64,000 nucleotides of DNA from Numida meleagris. Lineage: Eukaryota > Chordata > Aves > Galliformes > Numididae. The translations under genes and the position numbers were made by a program. The stretch's first letter is position 1. Every line of letters starts with the position of its first letter. The stretch spans positions 32,875,292 through 32,939,291 of the forward strand of contig NC_034412.1 in NCBI RefSeq assembly GCF_002078875.1. The letters are read 5' to 3'. Positions 35,086-48,567 of this stretch are shown piece after piece. The notes beneath the pieces are model-generated. The model had not been told where the DNA came from and ran no database searches. It was given only the letters and a program-made list of their open reading frames with translations.

Positions 35086-38000
35086 GTTACTTCTATTTTA
35101 ATTCAACTTCTGTATTTGTAAAAAAAAAATGAAAATATGAAAATGTTTTTCTTTTGGAGTACAGAAATACAGAGATTCTGAGAGAAAACAGGAATTCAGC
35201 AGATCTGCTGGGGGACAAGCAGAAACATATCTGGAGTATTCTCTGTTGTCAGAAGACAGTGAGCCAATACAGAAGCAGTAAGCTCAGCATTTAAAATGCA
35301 AAAAGTTCTTTTACAGATGTTTCATGTAGTCTCTTAGTCATTGTTTCGCTTTATAATTTAAATTATCTAAGAATTATCTAATTATCTAAGAAAATAATTT
35401 AAAGTGAAGGAATTAATGTGGTTCAGTATGTCAGGTATTTGGTTCTCTTCTAATTCTGGTTTTGAATGTTGACCTCTAACAAAATCTGGTCATTTTTGAT
35501 TTTTATATATCTAATACAAACATGATAGAATACATTAGGCTGGCTTCAATGCATGCAGCGTGGTATTGAATGAAATGTGAACCAGTTTGCCCTGCAGTGA
35601 AATGTGGCTGGATGTCCTCAGCCACTGTTGCTCAGTGAGAGTTGAACATTTATTCAACTATTCATATTCTTCTTTCAGAATTGCAATTCTCTACCACATA
35701 TGTAAAGGAAAAACGCTATTCTGTTATACTGTTTCCTTTCTAAGTCATCCAGCAGAACAGTTTACTTTGTTAATTATTCATTATGGGGAAATCAACCATG
35801 ATTTTGACAATAAAAAAGAAAGAGTAGGAAAAATATAATGTTAACTCACTTGCAAGCAGAAGGTTCAGGGCCTATCGAATCAAACTTTGTACAGTAAATT
35901 AACTCTCATAACGTAAAACTTCTTCAGATGGAAAGGGCAGTGATGAATTGATTTAAACAAGAACGTAAGAACAGTCTCCAAATAAAACATCCTAACCCAT
36001 GCATGTTCACCAGTCTGCCTATCTCAGTTGAGCAGAAAGATTGCCAAATTTAAAATACACTGGCCAGATGATTGGCTCTTATTTCCAGCATACACACATA
36101 GTGAAAATAATAGTGAAAATAACTCTATTAGCATTCATATACATCAAAATTATATGTTTTACAAGACTCTTCTTCTTCAAGGATATGGAGTGAAATTATT
36201 ACTGTCAGTATTGCTGAGAAGCACATTTACACAAGTGCACTGGATGTAGCAAGTGTTGAGGTTCAGTAAGGAGGAAAAGAGACTTTAAATTATGGTACAG
36301 CAAATACATATTATGACAGTTTGGCTGGAAAGATAACATATACTTGCTTTAGTTTGTTAATACAGCTTGACACTATTGCAAATAATGGAATAGATTGCAA
36401 CATTTTTAAAAGGTGACAACATACTGAAAAGTAATATACAATTTGGCTAACAGCTAATAATATAATGATATTTTTTACATGTAAAAGTTGAATTTATTTT
36501 TTATGGCTTTGAGTGAAGCCTGATGAAATGAAATGAAATGTAATGAGATGTGCCCAGACTTAGTGAGTTTTTATTTTCATAGCCTGGAGGTACTCTTAGC
36601 ATTTTTGTTGACATTTGGAATGGGTTTAGGCTTATGCAAGCTTTGTAACAATAACCTATGAAGACTGTGTAGACTAGCATATTTTCAATTAACCATGACA
36701 TTGTGCAAGTAAATGTTTGTGAAGATGAGCTCTTCTCCAGAGCTAAAGTTTACTAAACTTTTAGAGCCCTTATTTTTTAACAAATAATAACTGTCTTTTT
36801 TTAAATCTCTGTGAGATGGTATGACCAAGGCCAATCAGCATGCAGAAATAATGCCATACATGGCCTATTCTGCCTTCTCAAAAATAGCATTAAATCTTAT
36901 TTTCCTTCTGCTTCTTTCTTAACAGTTAAAAAAAAAAAAAAGTTATAAATATTGCATGTTATTGAACTAGAAGAGTACATACTGTCCATGCGGAAAGACA
37001 GCTGGAATGACATCTTGGTTATTGCATAATAAATGTTAAGAAAAGAAAATTTGAAATAACCTAAGAAGTAGATTATTCAGAACTACAGTTCATGGAAAAA
37101 TCCACCAAAGAATTACTCATCTGACTTGGAGAAAAAAAGTGACGGAAAAGAAATGTAGCGAGTGCAGCTTCAACATCTGTAAAGGATCAACAATGCACCA
37201 GCATATACGTGATCTTTTTCCCTGGTAATCTAGAAATTCTCTGATTATTTTTATTTTAAAAATGAAGGTACATGCATTATCCAAATGAAAAACCTCAATC
37301 CAATATCTTAGACAGAATTAAGAGTAGAAATATGCATACTTTTTTGAAAACTAAGGAAGTAACGAACTATAAATTTAAATGTTTTTCATTAACTTTTCTT
37401 ATGGTATCTCCTAAACTGCTTATGGTGGAGTGGAAAAAAATTCATGCTCTTTCTTTTAAAAGAAATGACACCTATTAGTCCACAGCAACAAGTAGCATGT
37501 TCTCATGATCTGAAGAAGGACAGTAGTACATCCATTTATTTTTTACTGAGGAAAAAAAAGCAAAACAAGAAGTGTGTAGCTACTGAGCATAAATTCTTTG
37601 CCTTTTTTGGCTAGTTATGGTTAATTTTGTCTTGCTTTATTTTTATTCTTTTTATTCTCCCTCCTCCATTTCTTTGCACGGATCTTTTGAATAAAGATGT
37701 CAACGGAAAGATAAAAGCTTCTAACATTATTTTGCCTTTAAGGAACTAGGTTAAGGTTAAGAAAACCTAGCGTTCCTGAACCAAAACTTTTTTTAGGTAC
37801 CTAATGAGTAGAACTTCTGCCTTGAACATAAAGCTATGAGCGGTCCTTGATGTAATAGGAAAATTAAGGAGCTTTGGTGAAAGGGGTTTGATAATGCAAT
37901 ACCAGGTAAGCCAACAGACACTTGAGGAATAGGAATGTAAGCAAAGCAGTCATCACTGTGCTCACCAGCATCTCTTCAGTGCCACAGTCATTCCTGGCGG

Positions 38001-40541
38001 TTTGAAATCTCCTGAAGAGCTTTCATACCTCTTTATATGTTTTAGAGCACCACACTGTTTAAATCACAAGGGGTGAAAGAGCATTTAGATCTGTGCTACT
38101 AAATTTGGATATGTGAACCATGAAGTTACCTGGAAACATTCTGGGACCCCCCAAAAAATGCAGCTGTGCTTTCAACTGGACTGGTTGGCCTACCACTTTC
38201 TTCACTAGGATGTGAATCTGATGACCTGACCAAAAAGACATGCTGCAAAACTAACTTGATGTTTTTTAGGTTTTTCAGCTTTGGAGGATTAGTGGGATTA
38301 AGTCTTATAGTTTATTCTAGGTTTGAAGAAGGCTTTTACAAAACCTGCTGTTAATCAGGGATGAGCAAATTGTCAGTCAAATATTTGTACCGCTCAGCAA
38401 ATTCAATGTTTTGATTTTATCTAACTCAAACAGACAGCGTATTTGAGCAGACTGCAGAAGCTAATACATCATGTTTCTATGGGAAACTGATTTAGGAGGT
38501 AGCAATATCTCTGTAAAAGCTTGAATAAACCAACCATGATTCCTGAAAGCACGTTTTACCCAAAGCATACTGAAAACTGACCAAATAATCACACTTAGAG
38601 TACTATGCTTGTGTATGGAAAACCAGAGCGCTGTATTCTTTTTCCATGCTAAATGAATAAAAATGTACATATAATCTGTAGTTTACCAGTTTAAATATTT
38701 GTCTTGAAACACCACATGAACAGCAGGCTTACAGGAATAGAATATCTCAGCTAAGAGGGAAATTACAAAATGGAAGGTTTGTACCCTCTTCTCCCTGCCC
38801 TCCCCCTCCCCCCCAAAAAAGTCATCGCAGGTGTTCTCCCAGAGGACAATCAATAGATGACTTGGAAAAAGTTGAAGGATACGGGTATAACTTTCTCATT
38901 TTCAATTATGCAACTTTTATTTTGGTAGAGCAAGTGTGTTTCACTGATAAGAATGCCTTTTAAAATATAATTAAATATTTAACTTTTAGTATATGAATAA
39001 GATGGTTTATTATTCCTCTGGAGCCATGATATATAGCATTTTACATCAGGATTACAATTTTTCAGACCAAGTTTTTTATAATCAAACTTGTTTCACAGCT
39101 TAATCTTATCATTATATTACAGTCCAATACTCTTAACATTTTTATTGTTAACCAGGAACTGGCAAGATTCCATATCACGTAGCTCTTCCTTGCATCAAAA
39201 ATAAAATATCCCAAACTAAAAGATAAAAAATAATAAAAAACAACCACCCTAAGATTGTAATTGTAGTGAAAGAAAGATGAGATGTGGTAAAAAGATAACT
39301 GATAATCTAACTCAAGGTTATGAAATCTGTGGGGGAAATTTTGGGGGATTTATTTGGAGAAACATTATTTATAGTTTATTATTTTATTGGATAAATAAGC
39401 TTGTGTATCAGATTAGTGTGAGATGATAATTCCTTCCTATATATTTTTTGCTGCATTTGGTTTTATGGCTAACTATTAAAACTGTTAATACAGAAAACTA
39501 AACTAAAAAACACACCTGCAAAAAATAAAACTGTCAGTATTGAAATTTTTCTTGCTCATCTTCCCTGTTACTGTTCCTACAATGAGTTTTTACTAGTGTT
39601 AACGTTTGTAAGCAAATTCTCAGGCAGGAATTTTTAATAGGTGTATGCATTTGTAATGTGAAATGCGTTACACCTGCATAGAAATTAGAGAAGTTTTTTC
39701 TCTGATGTAAGGGAGAGTTAAAGACAGGATATCCCACCTCTAGCCTGAGAGCAATTCCACATGGTCCTTTCCACCCAGCAGAATGAAAGTAGACTGATAA
39801 TGAAAAGGTTCCTCAAAGACTACATTTGGTCCTTCTTAGGCCCAGATAACATCCTCCTGTAATGACCCTTCTTCCTGCACTGGATCTTTCTCATGCTCAG
39901 CCTTCTCTGCTAATGTAGCACTGCCAGTGACATTAACAAGGGACCCTCTGAGGAAGTGGATTTCTCTTTAATAAAAACAGATGTTATGTATGTGCCTTAC
40001 TTAATTAATCAAAGAATAGGAAAATTTGAACACTGAATGCATATAGAAATTCATAACAAAAGGAAGAACAGACATGTTCATGAAACAAATTTAATGCTTT
40101 TGAACACATTAGATAAACTAATTATCTTCTCTTGGATACTATAAATTATCTTTAATTAAATTCCACACATTTCATATTTAGTTCTGATGGCCAACAACTT
40201 TTTACATATATTTGAGTCCCTTGGTCCCCTGGTCCCAGACGGCTTTATAAAGGCCAAAATATGATCACTGTGGATGACAGTATCTTTTTAGCCCTAACTA
40301 GTTATGACTTTTGAGGTTATGACTGGATAATGCAATTCTGATAACAGACATTTCTTACATGCTTCTGAACTGGTTGGGTACCAGATTATAACCCTCAATG
40401 GCAATTAAAGCTGCTGAGAATGAATTGATGTTCTGCAACTGTGTTGGTGCCACTGCTTAAGTCATGTAAAGAATCAGTACAATTGCACTAAATAAAAGCC
40501 AGAGCTCTCCTGCAACCATTCTCAGATTTCTAACACTATAA
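35086..40541. other. AT-rich unique-looking sequence, no gene seen
   Basis: Contains a small GAAAT tandem patch at 36523-36540 and a C-rich run at 38793-38813. No supported gene. Confidence 0.55.
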
Positions 40542-40546
40542 ATCTC

Positions 40547-41125
40547 TGTCATGAATGTCAACAGTTTACAGGCAGGTTTGACCTGGTTCTGTGACTAATG
40601 CAGCAGGGAGATCCACAGATCCATGCCCTGGGAAAGGGAAAAAGGGGAAAGGGTAGAGAGATGGGCCTAAAAACAAAACAGCAGCAACGATCTGAGGGGA
40701 AACAAACTAATTTACTAAATAAGATATCGGAATGCAAAATAACACAATATAATACAGTATCATTAAAATTGAAGCTAATAAAATCAAATAAAATGAGAGA
40801 GAGTGTCCAAAAAATCAAAAACTCTAACGCTGGTGATGAGATGGCTAGAGAGAGAGACACTGCCAGGACGAGCAGAAGGGAAGAGCAGGGCAGAAAGGGC
40901 CATCTTGCAATATGCAAACAGTTTTTATCTTTTCCTCTGAACAGGAAACGGTAACAGAACAGCAAGGAGTTCTCTGGGAAATGTAGTTGTTCTTCTCTTC
41001 TGAGAACCAAGTACCCAGAACTATCCACAATCCATGGAACTGGAGCATTAACTCTTTAACTCCCAGTGCACAACATCAGGTTATGATGTGGAATACCAAT
41101 AACCAAAAATCATAAAACCATGACA
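40547..41125 (-). mobile_element. ERVL-family solo LTR, variant subfamily, with 5-bp target duplication
   Basis: Aligns with the other ERVL LTRs but is more diverged and longer (579 bp). Flanking direct repeats ATCTC at 40542-40546 and 41126-41130 fix the ends. With these ends the minus-strand LTR finishes GTTGACATTCATGACA, nine bases longer than the other copies, so it belongs to a different subfamily. Confidence 0.88.
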
Positions 41126-41130
41126 ATCTC

Positions 41131-41636
41131 TCATGGCTAGTGCTGTTTAAAATTGGTAGCAAAAGTGTGTAAAGCTACTGTTACTGTACACCTAAAGGCT
41201 GCAAATAGGAATCTCTGATCTCTCCAACCCCAAATTTTCAAGTCTCTTGATAATGAGACTTACTGAAATTTCTTCTTTTCAACTTCCACTACCAGATATA
41301 GCAAAGGTTAGTAGGTTAAGAAGCTACTGTCTTAATTAACTTTTAGATAAGTCATTCCATACTTTAGATTTAAATACAAATGTAGATGTTTATGAATAGC
41401 GCACTTGATACCTAGGACAACCTCCGTAAAGAGTAATAACTTTCTGCTACATTAAATCATGAACATTTTGATACAGTCTAAAATGTCTTTTCTCATTTAT
41501 ATATGACATTATTAAGGGAAGTGAAGCCTGAACCTTTCACTATAAGTGAATGTTTACTCACTTGGAAAAAAATGTGTGTTAGTTTCTATATTACTTTCCA
41601 AGAACTGTCTGTACTATCTACTATCGAACAGTATTT
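41131..41636. other. Unique-looking sequence, no gene seen
   Basis: About 500 bp of AT-rich sequence between an LTR and a CR1 copy. Nothing recognised. Confidence 0.5.
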
Positions 41637-42832
41637 GCCCTAGGTGAAGCCATGCTGGTTCTCCTGTATCACCTGCCTGTTTTCCATGTGCCATAGCATA
41701 GCTTCCAGGAGGATCTGCTCCGTGATCTTTCCCAGAACAGAGGTGAGACTGACAGGTCAGTAGTTCCTGGGGTCATCCTTTTTACCCTTCTGAAAAAATG
41801 GGTGTGATGTTGCCTTTTTTCCAGTCACCACAGACTTCACCTGATTACCATGACACTTCAAATATCACTGAGAGCATCTTGGTGACTACATCAGCTAATT
41901 TCCTCGGGACTCTGGGATACATCTCATTGGGACCCATAGCCTTGTGGATGTTCAGGTTCCTCAGGTGGTCACAAAACTGGTCTTCACTTACAGTGGGAAG
42001 GATGTTATTTCCCCAATCCCCTCCTACCAAATCAAACATTTGAGGGCTGTGTGGCAAGCAGCTATCAGAGAAGACCAAGGCAAAAAAGTTGTTAAGTGCC
42101 TCAGTCTTCACCTTGTCTGTTGTAACCAGCTTGCCTCTGCTACTCACTAGGATGGTATGTCCTCCTGGACTTTCCTTTTCTGACTGAGGTACCTGTAGAA
42201 GACTTCCTTGTTCTTGGAATCCCTTACCAAGGTCAATTCAAGCTGGGCCTTGGCTTTCCTGATCCCATCCCTATGCAGCCTAGCAGCTTCCTTATACTCT
42301 TCCCACAGTACCTGCCCCTGTTTCCACTGTCTGTGCATTTTCTTCTTTCTGTTTAGTATGACCAGCAGGACCCAGTTCAGCCACATCCATCTCTTGCCTT
42401 CCTTTCCTGACTTGCTACACTTGGGGATGGAGAGCTCTTACGCCCTGAGGAAAGCTTCCTTAAAGATCTGCCAGCTCTGCTCTGCACCCTTACCCATGAG
42501 GACTGCTTCCCAGAGTGTTTTATTGACTATCTCCCTGAAGGGCTGGAATTTAGTATTCCTAAAATTTAGCGTACTAATTTTACTCTTTGCCTGTCTCGTA
42601 TCCCTCCAGAGAGATAACTCAACCATAGCATTGTCACTACAGCCCAGGCAGCCTCCAATCCTGATGTAACCAATCAGTTCATTTGTACTGGTGAATAACA
42701 GGTCCAGAATTGCATCCTTCCTGGTGGTGCCTTCTAATACCTGACTCAGGAAATTATCCTCAATGCATTCCAGGAGCATCTTATGTTGCCTACAGCTTGT
42801 CATGCTACTTTTCCAGCAGATGTTATTCAATA
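41637..42832 (-). mobile_element. CR1 LINE, internal ORF2 fragment
   Basis: The minus strand encodes, in broken frames, the end of the endonuclease domain and the linker into reverse transcriptase: LLECIEDNFLSQVLEGTTRK (about 42770), NTKFQPFREIVNKTLWEAVL (about 42540), RDSKNKEVFYRYLSQKR (about 42200) and EALNNFFALVFSD (about 42080), ending near the start of the RT domain at 41637. Both ends are truncated, since the CR1 tail is absent, which is unusual for simple 5' truncation and suggests a later break. Confidence 0.85.
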
Positions 42833-45800
42833 TAGATTTATAGATATAGGTATAGATATTTAGATATATAATTAGAAATAAGATAAATTTATACTACTGT
42901 AAAAATAATAGTCTGATGTGTTGAATATTCATTATAGGCGAATTGTACTACTAAATGATCTTATCACTTACAGATATCAATACAACCTTTCATTTAACAA
43001 CTCAGAATTCAAACGTCTTCTGTTGTGCTGAATAAACATGGAGCTCAATGATATTTTACGGGTGATGAGAATGTTCTAGTGGACTTTATTATTCACAAAA
43101 TATCAGTACATGAAACATTTATTCAGTTCTGCAAACTAGAAAGAAAACGGAACTGTGAACTTAAATGAAATAAAAATGAAAGTATATAAAAATAAAAGGA
43201 TATAAGATCTTGTGTTAGTGACTCACCTAGTCAAGAATAATCTCAGCCTTAATCCATGAGATTGCTTAATGTCATATTGAGTTACCGTAATGTTAACCAT
43301 GCCTCAGGTTCAGCAGGGGTTCTTAACTCCTATTTACATTCCTAACCTGCTGCTGAAGCCATGTGATTAGTCATTTGCAGTATCAGATTGTTTTACATGG
43401 TTTTCAATACACATCATTTATTTACCCTTTTGATTTCAGACATAGAAGTGGCTTATTATCAACTCAGTGTTTTCAGAAGCAATGAAGTGTTGAGAAGCAC
43501 AAGTCCTGTGCTCAGTTATAAAATATCAGTGCTTCACATTTTTATTCTTTTATGTTCCTTTTCATTACAATTGCACAAGCTTATACTAGTAAAAGGGCCT
43601 TTATGAGAACAGATTTATCTTAAAGATAGTGAAAGAATCCTATATCCCTTTGGACCAACCACTATACAGTTCCACATGGATTATGTATATTAACATGTAG
43701 GTAGAAGAACCTGAAAATATTAACTCCTAAGAAAGGTTCTGATCAAAAATATTATCCTCAAATAACTAATTTTGTACTTATTTTTGTGATACTCTGTAGT
43801 AAAGAGCTTGGATGTCTGCATCTACTTAAAAAAACATATTTGTAAGGAACACTGATTCTCATCAATTTCTTCCTCTCTCTTGATTTTTATCATCAATACT
43901 CAAAAAGGGAAAAAAAAATCCCAAAGCTTAAGGGTTGACTCTGGCAGCTGAACTGGATGGAACTTTTGCTCTTTCCTTCTCACAGTGTTTCTGAACTGCT
44001 TGTGTTTCAATGGCTGATACTTTTATTTCCCGCATCACCATATCTAAGTCCTAACTCCGTTAGAAATAACACTAACAAAGCCCTGTTGTGTGGCTAAAAT
44101 TACAGTCTTCATATGCATTTCAGTCTGATGACAAGTGGCTTGCTTGCTGGTTTCAAGAAATAAAAGGTCTTTGTCAAATCTCTTCTACCCTTAAGACTTC
44201 TTTTTTCTAATTTTCCTCATAGCTAAACTTGAATTTAATATCTGTCTTCATTTATTCACACATAATTCAGTTTTATGACTCAAGTCACATATTTCTATTG
44301 AGCTATCTTTTAACTATTAGCAATATGAAACATCTTGTTCAAGATAACTTGAAAAAACGAGAAATCGCTTAATAATAAAGCAACAGTAACAACAAAAAAA
44401 AATAACTTACATTGACTATGTAATACTTACCTGGACCCATCTCTCCACAAAAAAAAAAGTTAAAGAGAAATTAGGTGGACTACTCTGTTTTTCTACATAT
44501 GTCCTAAAATGAACAAAGAAACAAAATGCTTGGAACCCATTTATAACTTAAAAAATGTTACATTACTAACACAGTAATGCATATAACATTTTGCTGTTAA
44601 ATCAAGAGAAACAGAGAGAACTGATTTTTATTTATTTTCTATACATCAAACATTCCTCATAGATTTTTCTCTACATACTTACCTTATAAATCATTTCATC
44701 CACAGTTCCCAAGTGTAAGAAAATGCACAGAAAATATGGACTACACAATATATATATATACACACATTTTACAAAAAAATATAAAGATTATAACCTAATA
44801 AGAAATACAAAGGCAGACATGAAATAAAATTTGCAAGAGACACTGAGGTTAACAGCAAGCATTGTATATTGTTATCAGAAGAAAGTGAAACAAAATGTTG
44901 GACCACCTCTCCAAAAAGCTATTGGATAGAAATTCCAATGAAAAATAACTTTGAGCTTGTGATTAGAAATAAATGGTACAGAAAACTCAAGTTGTATTTG
45001 CTGGACCTAACCAGCTTTATCCTCAGGGTTCTAGGAGAGTTTCAGGGCCTGGCATGACACAGCCAGTCCACTCTGGAGAACTGGAATGATACCAGTTAAC
45101 TGAAAAGAGCTCATGGATTAGCTGAAGTGAAAGAATCAGCAGAACCAGAAGGGTCTGAAAGGTAAGACTGAATAAATGAAGGATGATGGAACAGTCACAA
45201 GAACATTCTGTCACTGAAGACTTTTTGCTTCTAACACCAAAATCTGCAGTCAATTGACAAGTTATTCAGAGAGAGAAAGTAAACAAGAAACCTTCTCTCC
45301 TTTTGCCTCCTAAAAGGCAAGTAAGGGAAGTATAAAATTACATTTAATATCTAATTGTAATAGCTAAGAATTTTACTCATTGGCAGATTCTGCAAATTCT
45401 TCCAGCTTTGAAAAATGTGCCTCCCAGTGTCTTAATAATTGGTGTATTATTTTTTTCATCTAATTGTTTATTCCATGTTCTAATCCTGCTTTGAATAAAA
45501 TGCATGCTATCTTGATTTTCACAGAATTCCCTTTCAGTTATTACAGTGAGAGATGGTATACTATATTAAAAGTCGCTTTGGGCTTTGGGATGAAGTTCTT
45601 CTAGAGAAAAGTCAAGTGATTCAAGTGGCAATGTTTCATGATCATAAATACTCCTGAGTAGACAGCTCTGCAGCCAGTTGATGAGGAAACAAGCAAATGA
45701 TAGATTGGGAGAGCAAGCAGGGAAAGCAGCAACAGATGGGCAGCAGCATTTATGAATTCACTAGAGACTTTTTTTTCCATTGTTGGATGATCACACAAGT

Positions 45801-46039
45801 TTAAGGAAAAATGAGATGGAGACATTATTACATTATTTTAAGCTTCAGCAAGAATCAAAGACGACTATACAGCCTTGGGAGCGCAAGTGAATAACACAGG
45901 TTCCTAAGTTACCTTCTTTTCAATTTAGCCAGTTGGAAGAAAGAGGAAAGCCAGAAATAGGTATACAGTGCTTATTAACTCCTTGCTACATGTTTGGTGC
46001 CAGCATGAGGGTTTTAGGTCTTTATGACAATGGGACTTT
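42833..46039. other. AT-rich unique-looking sequence, no gene seen
   Basis: Starts with a TAGATA-type simple repeat (42833-42870) and includes a TATATA/CACACA microsatellite at 44749-44766. No supported gene. Confidence 0.55.
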
Positions 46040-46673
46040 CTAAGATTATAACCTGTTCAGGAGGGATTGGATCCACCTGTCTAGAAGAGGCAGCGCAACC
46101 TTTGGCAGCAGGCTAGATAATCTAGTGAGGAGAGTTTTAAACTAAAGGGGGGGTGGGGGAGGGAGGCTCGAGGGAGGTGTTCCTCAACTGCCTCCTGTGA
46201 CATGAGCCATAAATCCAGCCACCTCAAAGGTCTTCATAGCTACAAGGGATCCGCTTGCATACCTGCATCCTCCACTCCCTTTTCTTCTCTGAAATTCCTG
46301 TATACCTATGAACACAGTAGGGGAAATAAACAGGAAGAATCAGAGACCTGTGTGCAGGGCCATTGTTTCATTGCAATCATGGAGATGCTGTGGGACAGCT
46401 CACGGCTGAAATTCTGCCATGGATAGCTACGTGCGCTTATTAGGAAAGACAGGCCAGCAAGGTGACATAGTGAATTGTGATCAGTTGTGTAGAGTCTAGT
46501 TAGAAGCCTATAGATGGTAAGGTTCCCCAGAGGCTGGTACTGGGTCCAGTCTTGTTCAATATCTTCCACAATGACCTGGATGAAGGGATACAGTGCACAT
46601 TTAGCAGGTCTGCTGATGATATAAAGCTGGGAGGCTGCAATGCCATTCAATGAGAGCTGGGCAGGCCGGAGAT
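46040..46673 (+). mobile_element. CR1 LINE, left part, interrupted by ERV-B
   Basis: Degraded sense CR1. RDWIHLSRRG (about 46065-46095) matches the D-x-x-H block of the CR1 ORF1 esterase domain. A tryptophan/serine-rich piece followed by LIRKDRPA (about 46375-46455) matches the endonuclease start. GGTTCCCCAGAGGCTGGTAC onward (46519-46625) matches the RT palm. Between endonuclease and RT most of ORF2 is missing. The CR1 continues at 50610 after ERV-B. Confidence 0.75.
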
Positions 46674-46678
46674 AAATG

Positions 46679-46735
46679 CCCCGCACGCGGAGGTGCGGAC
46701 GGAAGGGAAGCCTTATTACGTTGTCACAGACAACA
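46679..46735 (+). repeat. ERV-B 5' LTR remnant (end of R/U5 only)
   Basis: Matches the last 57 bp of the 3' LTR (50548-50604), from CCCCGCAC to GACAACA, with a few differences. The promoter-bearing U3 and most of R are gone, so this copy has no 5' promoter of its own. Confidence 0.85.
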
Positions 46736-46737
46736 TC

Positions 46738-46755
46738 TGGTGACCCCGACGTGAT
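46738..46755 (+). promoter_or_regulatory. tRNA-Trp-type primer-binding site
   Basis: TGGTGACCCCGACGTGAT, two bases after the LTR end. This is the primer site used by avian alpharetroviruses to pair with tRNA-Trp (established knowledge). Confidence 0.9.
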
Positions 46756-46858
46756 TTTGGGCGCGAGCAAGGCGCCGAACGGCCGATTTTGGGCGCGAGC
46801 AAGGCGCCGAACGGCCGATTTTGGGCGCGAGCAAGGCGCCGGGCGCGAGCAAGGCGCC
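46753..46858 (+). repeat. 32-bp tandem repeat in the ERV-B leader
   Basis: Two perfect 32-bp units (46753-46784 and 46785-46816), a 24-bp partial unit (46817-46840) and an 18-bp partial unit (46841-46858). Each carries the self-complementary hexamer GGCGCC. The first unit starts inside the last three bases of the primer site. Its place between primer site and gag fits an RNA dimerisation or packaging region (inference). Confidence 0.9.
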
Positions 46859-46875
46859 GAGAAGCCGGAGCTGTG

Positions 46876-48567
46876 ATGGGGCTCGGCATGCAGGAGGTGG
46901 TGAGTATGCTGAAATCCTTGGCCAAGGAAATAGGGATAACACTACATAAGAAGGAGTGCCAAGCACTCCTTTAGTGGATGCTGTGCAAGCAGTGTGTGGA
47001 GTCCCCGACAGACTGTCTACAGAAAGTGGTTTTAGAGAAGGCGGGTCAGGAGCTATGGGAAGGGGCAAGTGCGGGAAATAAGGAGGCACTGGGGCTCATC
47101 CCTGTGCTGGGAGCTGTGAGAAGTATGATACAGAAAGTGAAAGACGAGCGGCATCTCGATGCCACGGCACATCAAGTGTTATCAGGGACACCTGATGACA
47201 CTGAGACAGCCAAAACCGATGGAGAGCAGGGAAGGGAACGGTCAGAGGGAGAGGAAAACAAGATGGGCAAGTCAGGGGAAGAGACGGGGACGGAAGCTCC
47301 GCTTTTAGCCCCTTTAGGGGCGCCAAGGCAAGGACAGGTGACCCCAGGTGTTCAGACCTCAGATGATGGGCAGTTTTGGTCTATGAACCCGAAGGGAACA
47401 CTGACATGGTTCCCGAGGGCTCCCGTTCCTTCAGCCCCCTGGCTGGTCCAGGCAGGGACTCCTGCTTTTACAGTGGCGCCTCTGCCCTATGGTGCAGCTC
47501 CCTGTGGTGCAGCTGCGCCGGGCATAGGTGAGGGAAGGATGCCGAGATCTAGCCCTGTGGAGCAGCCTCTCCCCTCAACCTCGAGGCGGGTTACTAGCTC
47601 CAAAGATAGGGTAGAGGGGTCCCAAAGGCGTGGGGCGGATGACGAGACCAGTTCCTCAGGGGAGGAGGAGGGTCGCCTTTGCATAGACCTGCCGTCTGAA
47701 CGGGAAAGGAGACGGCAGGGGCGGGCACGGGAGCAAGTTCGCAGGGCCGGTGAGCACTGGGTTATTTGTGCTCAGGAGTGCATGCTCTCCGGGTGCGAGC
47801 TTGAGCCCATGCCATGCTCTTGCTATCCTTTTTTTGTTGGCGGACCGCAGGGTCCCCAGTGGCAACCTGTAGATTACAAAACGCTAATGCAGTTGAGAAA
47901 AGCGGTTCAAGAGGGAGGTCTTACCGGATCGCAGGCGCAGGTCTTGTTGGACGCTATTAGTCTTAGTGGCCTGCTGATTTTCGATTGGCGACAGTGTGCA
48001 CGGGCGTGCCTCACCCCGGCGCAGGTACCAATTTTTGAGGCGTACATTCAGGAGGAGGTAGACAGCTTGCGAGCTCGTGCGCAGGCAGACCCAGCTCATC
48101 CTCTACAAAACATCCCGGCGGATGCCATCGCGGGAAAGGGTAATTGGAGTACCCCTCAGGAACAACTGATCTTGCTAGCCACCATTCTTGTCGCAGCGGC
48201 AGACTTGGGTAGGCGAGCGCTTGAGCGGATGCATACGCTTACTAGTGGGTTGCCAAGTTATCTTCATATTAGACAAAAACCTGGGGAGCATTTTGGCTCC
48301 TTTGCAGACCGAGTACAGACAACTATCTCGAGTAGCAACCTGCCCCCGGAAACTCAGGAAATAGTGCTGCGAGAATGTTTACGTTCAAGCGCAGCTCCAG
48401 AGTACAAGGCTGCTCTTGCAGCCCTTCCTGCCACAGCCACAGCAGGGGAACTCATAGCACGTGGTTGTGCTTTCGGTCGAGCTCAAGAGGTGCAGCCATT
48501 GCTAAAGAAGAGGGACAGTCTGTCAGCCAGGCTGACATACCGTTGGTTCAAGTTAGTTTTGATTTAG
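46876..48567 (+). pseudogene. gag: ERV-B gag (betaretrovirus-like), one early stop
   Basis: The structural polyprotein. The first ATG is at 46876. Its second residue is Gly (MGLGMQ), fitting N-myristoylation of the matrix protein at the membrane. A TAG at 46972-46974 interrupts the frame at codon 33; the rest is open for 529 codons from 46978. It has a proline-rich middle with a PSAP late-domain-type motif (47428-47439), then a capsid starting near WQPVDYKTLMQLRKAV (47861) and a major homology region IRQKPGEHFGSFADRV (48268-48315). The capsid is of betaretrovirus type, unlike the alpha-type capsid of ERV-A. After the capsid the frame runs into protease DNA in the wrong frame; the nucleocapsid zinc knuckles are missing. 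A donor-like GTGAGT lies at 46900, just after the start codon. Confidence 0.82.
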
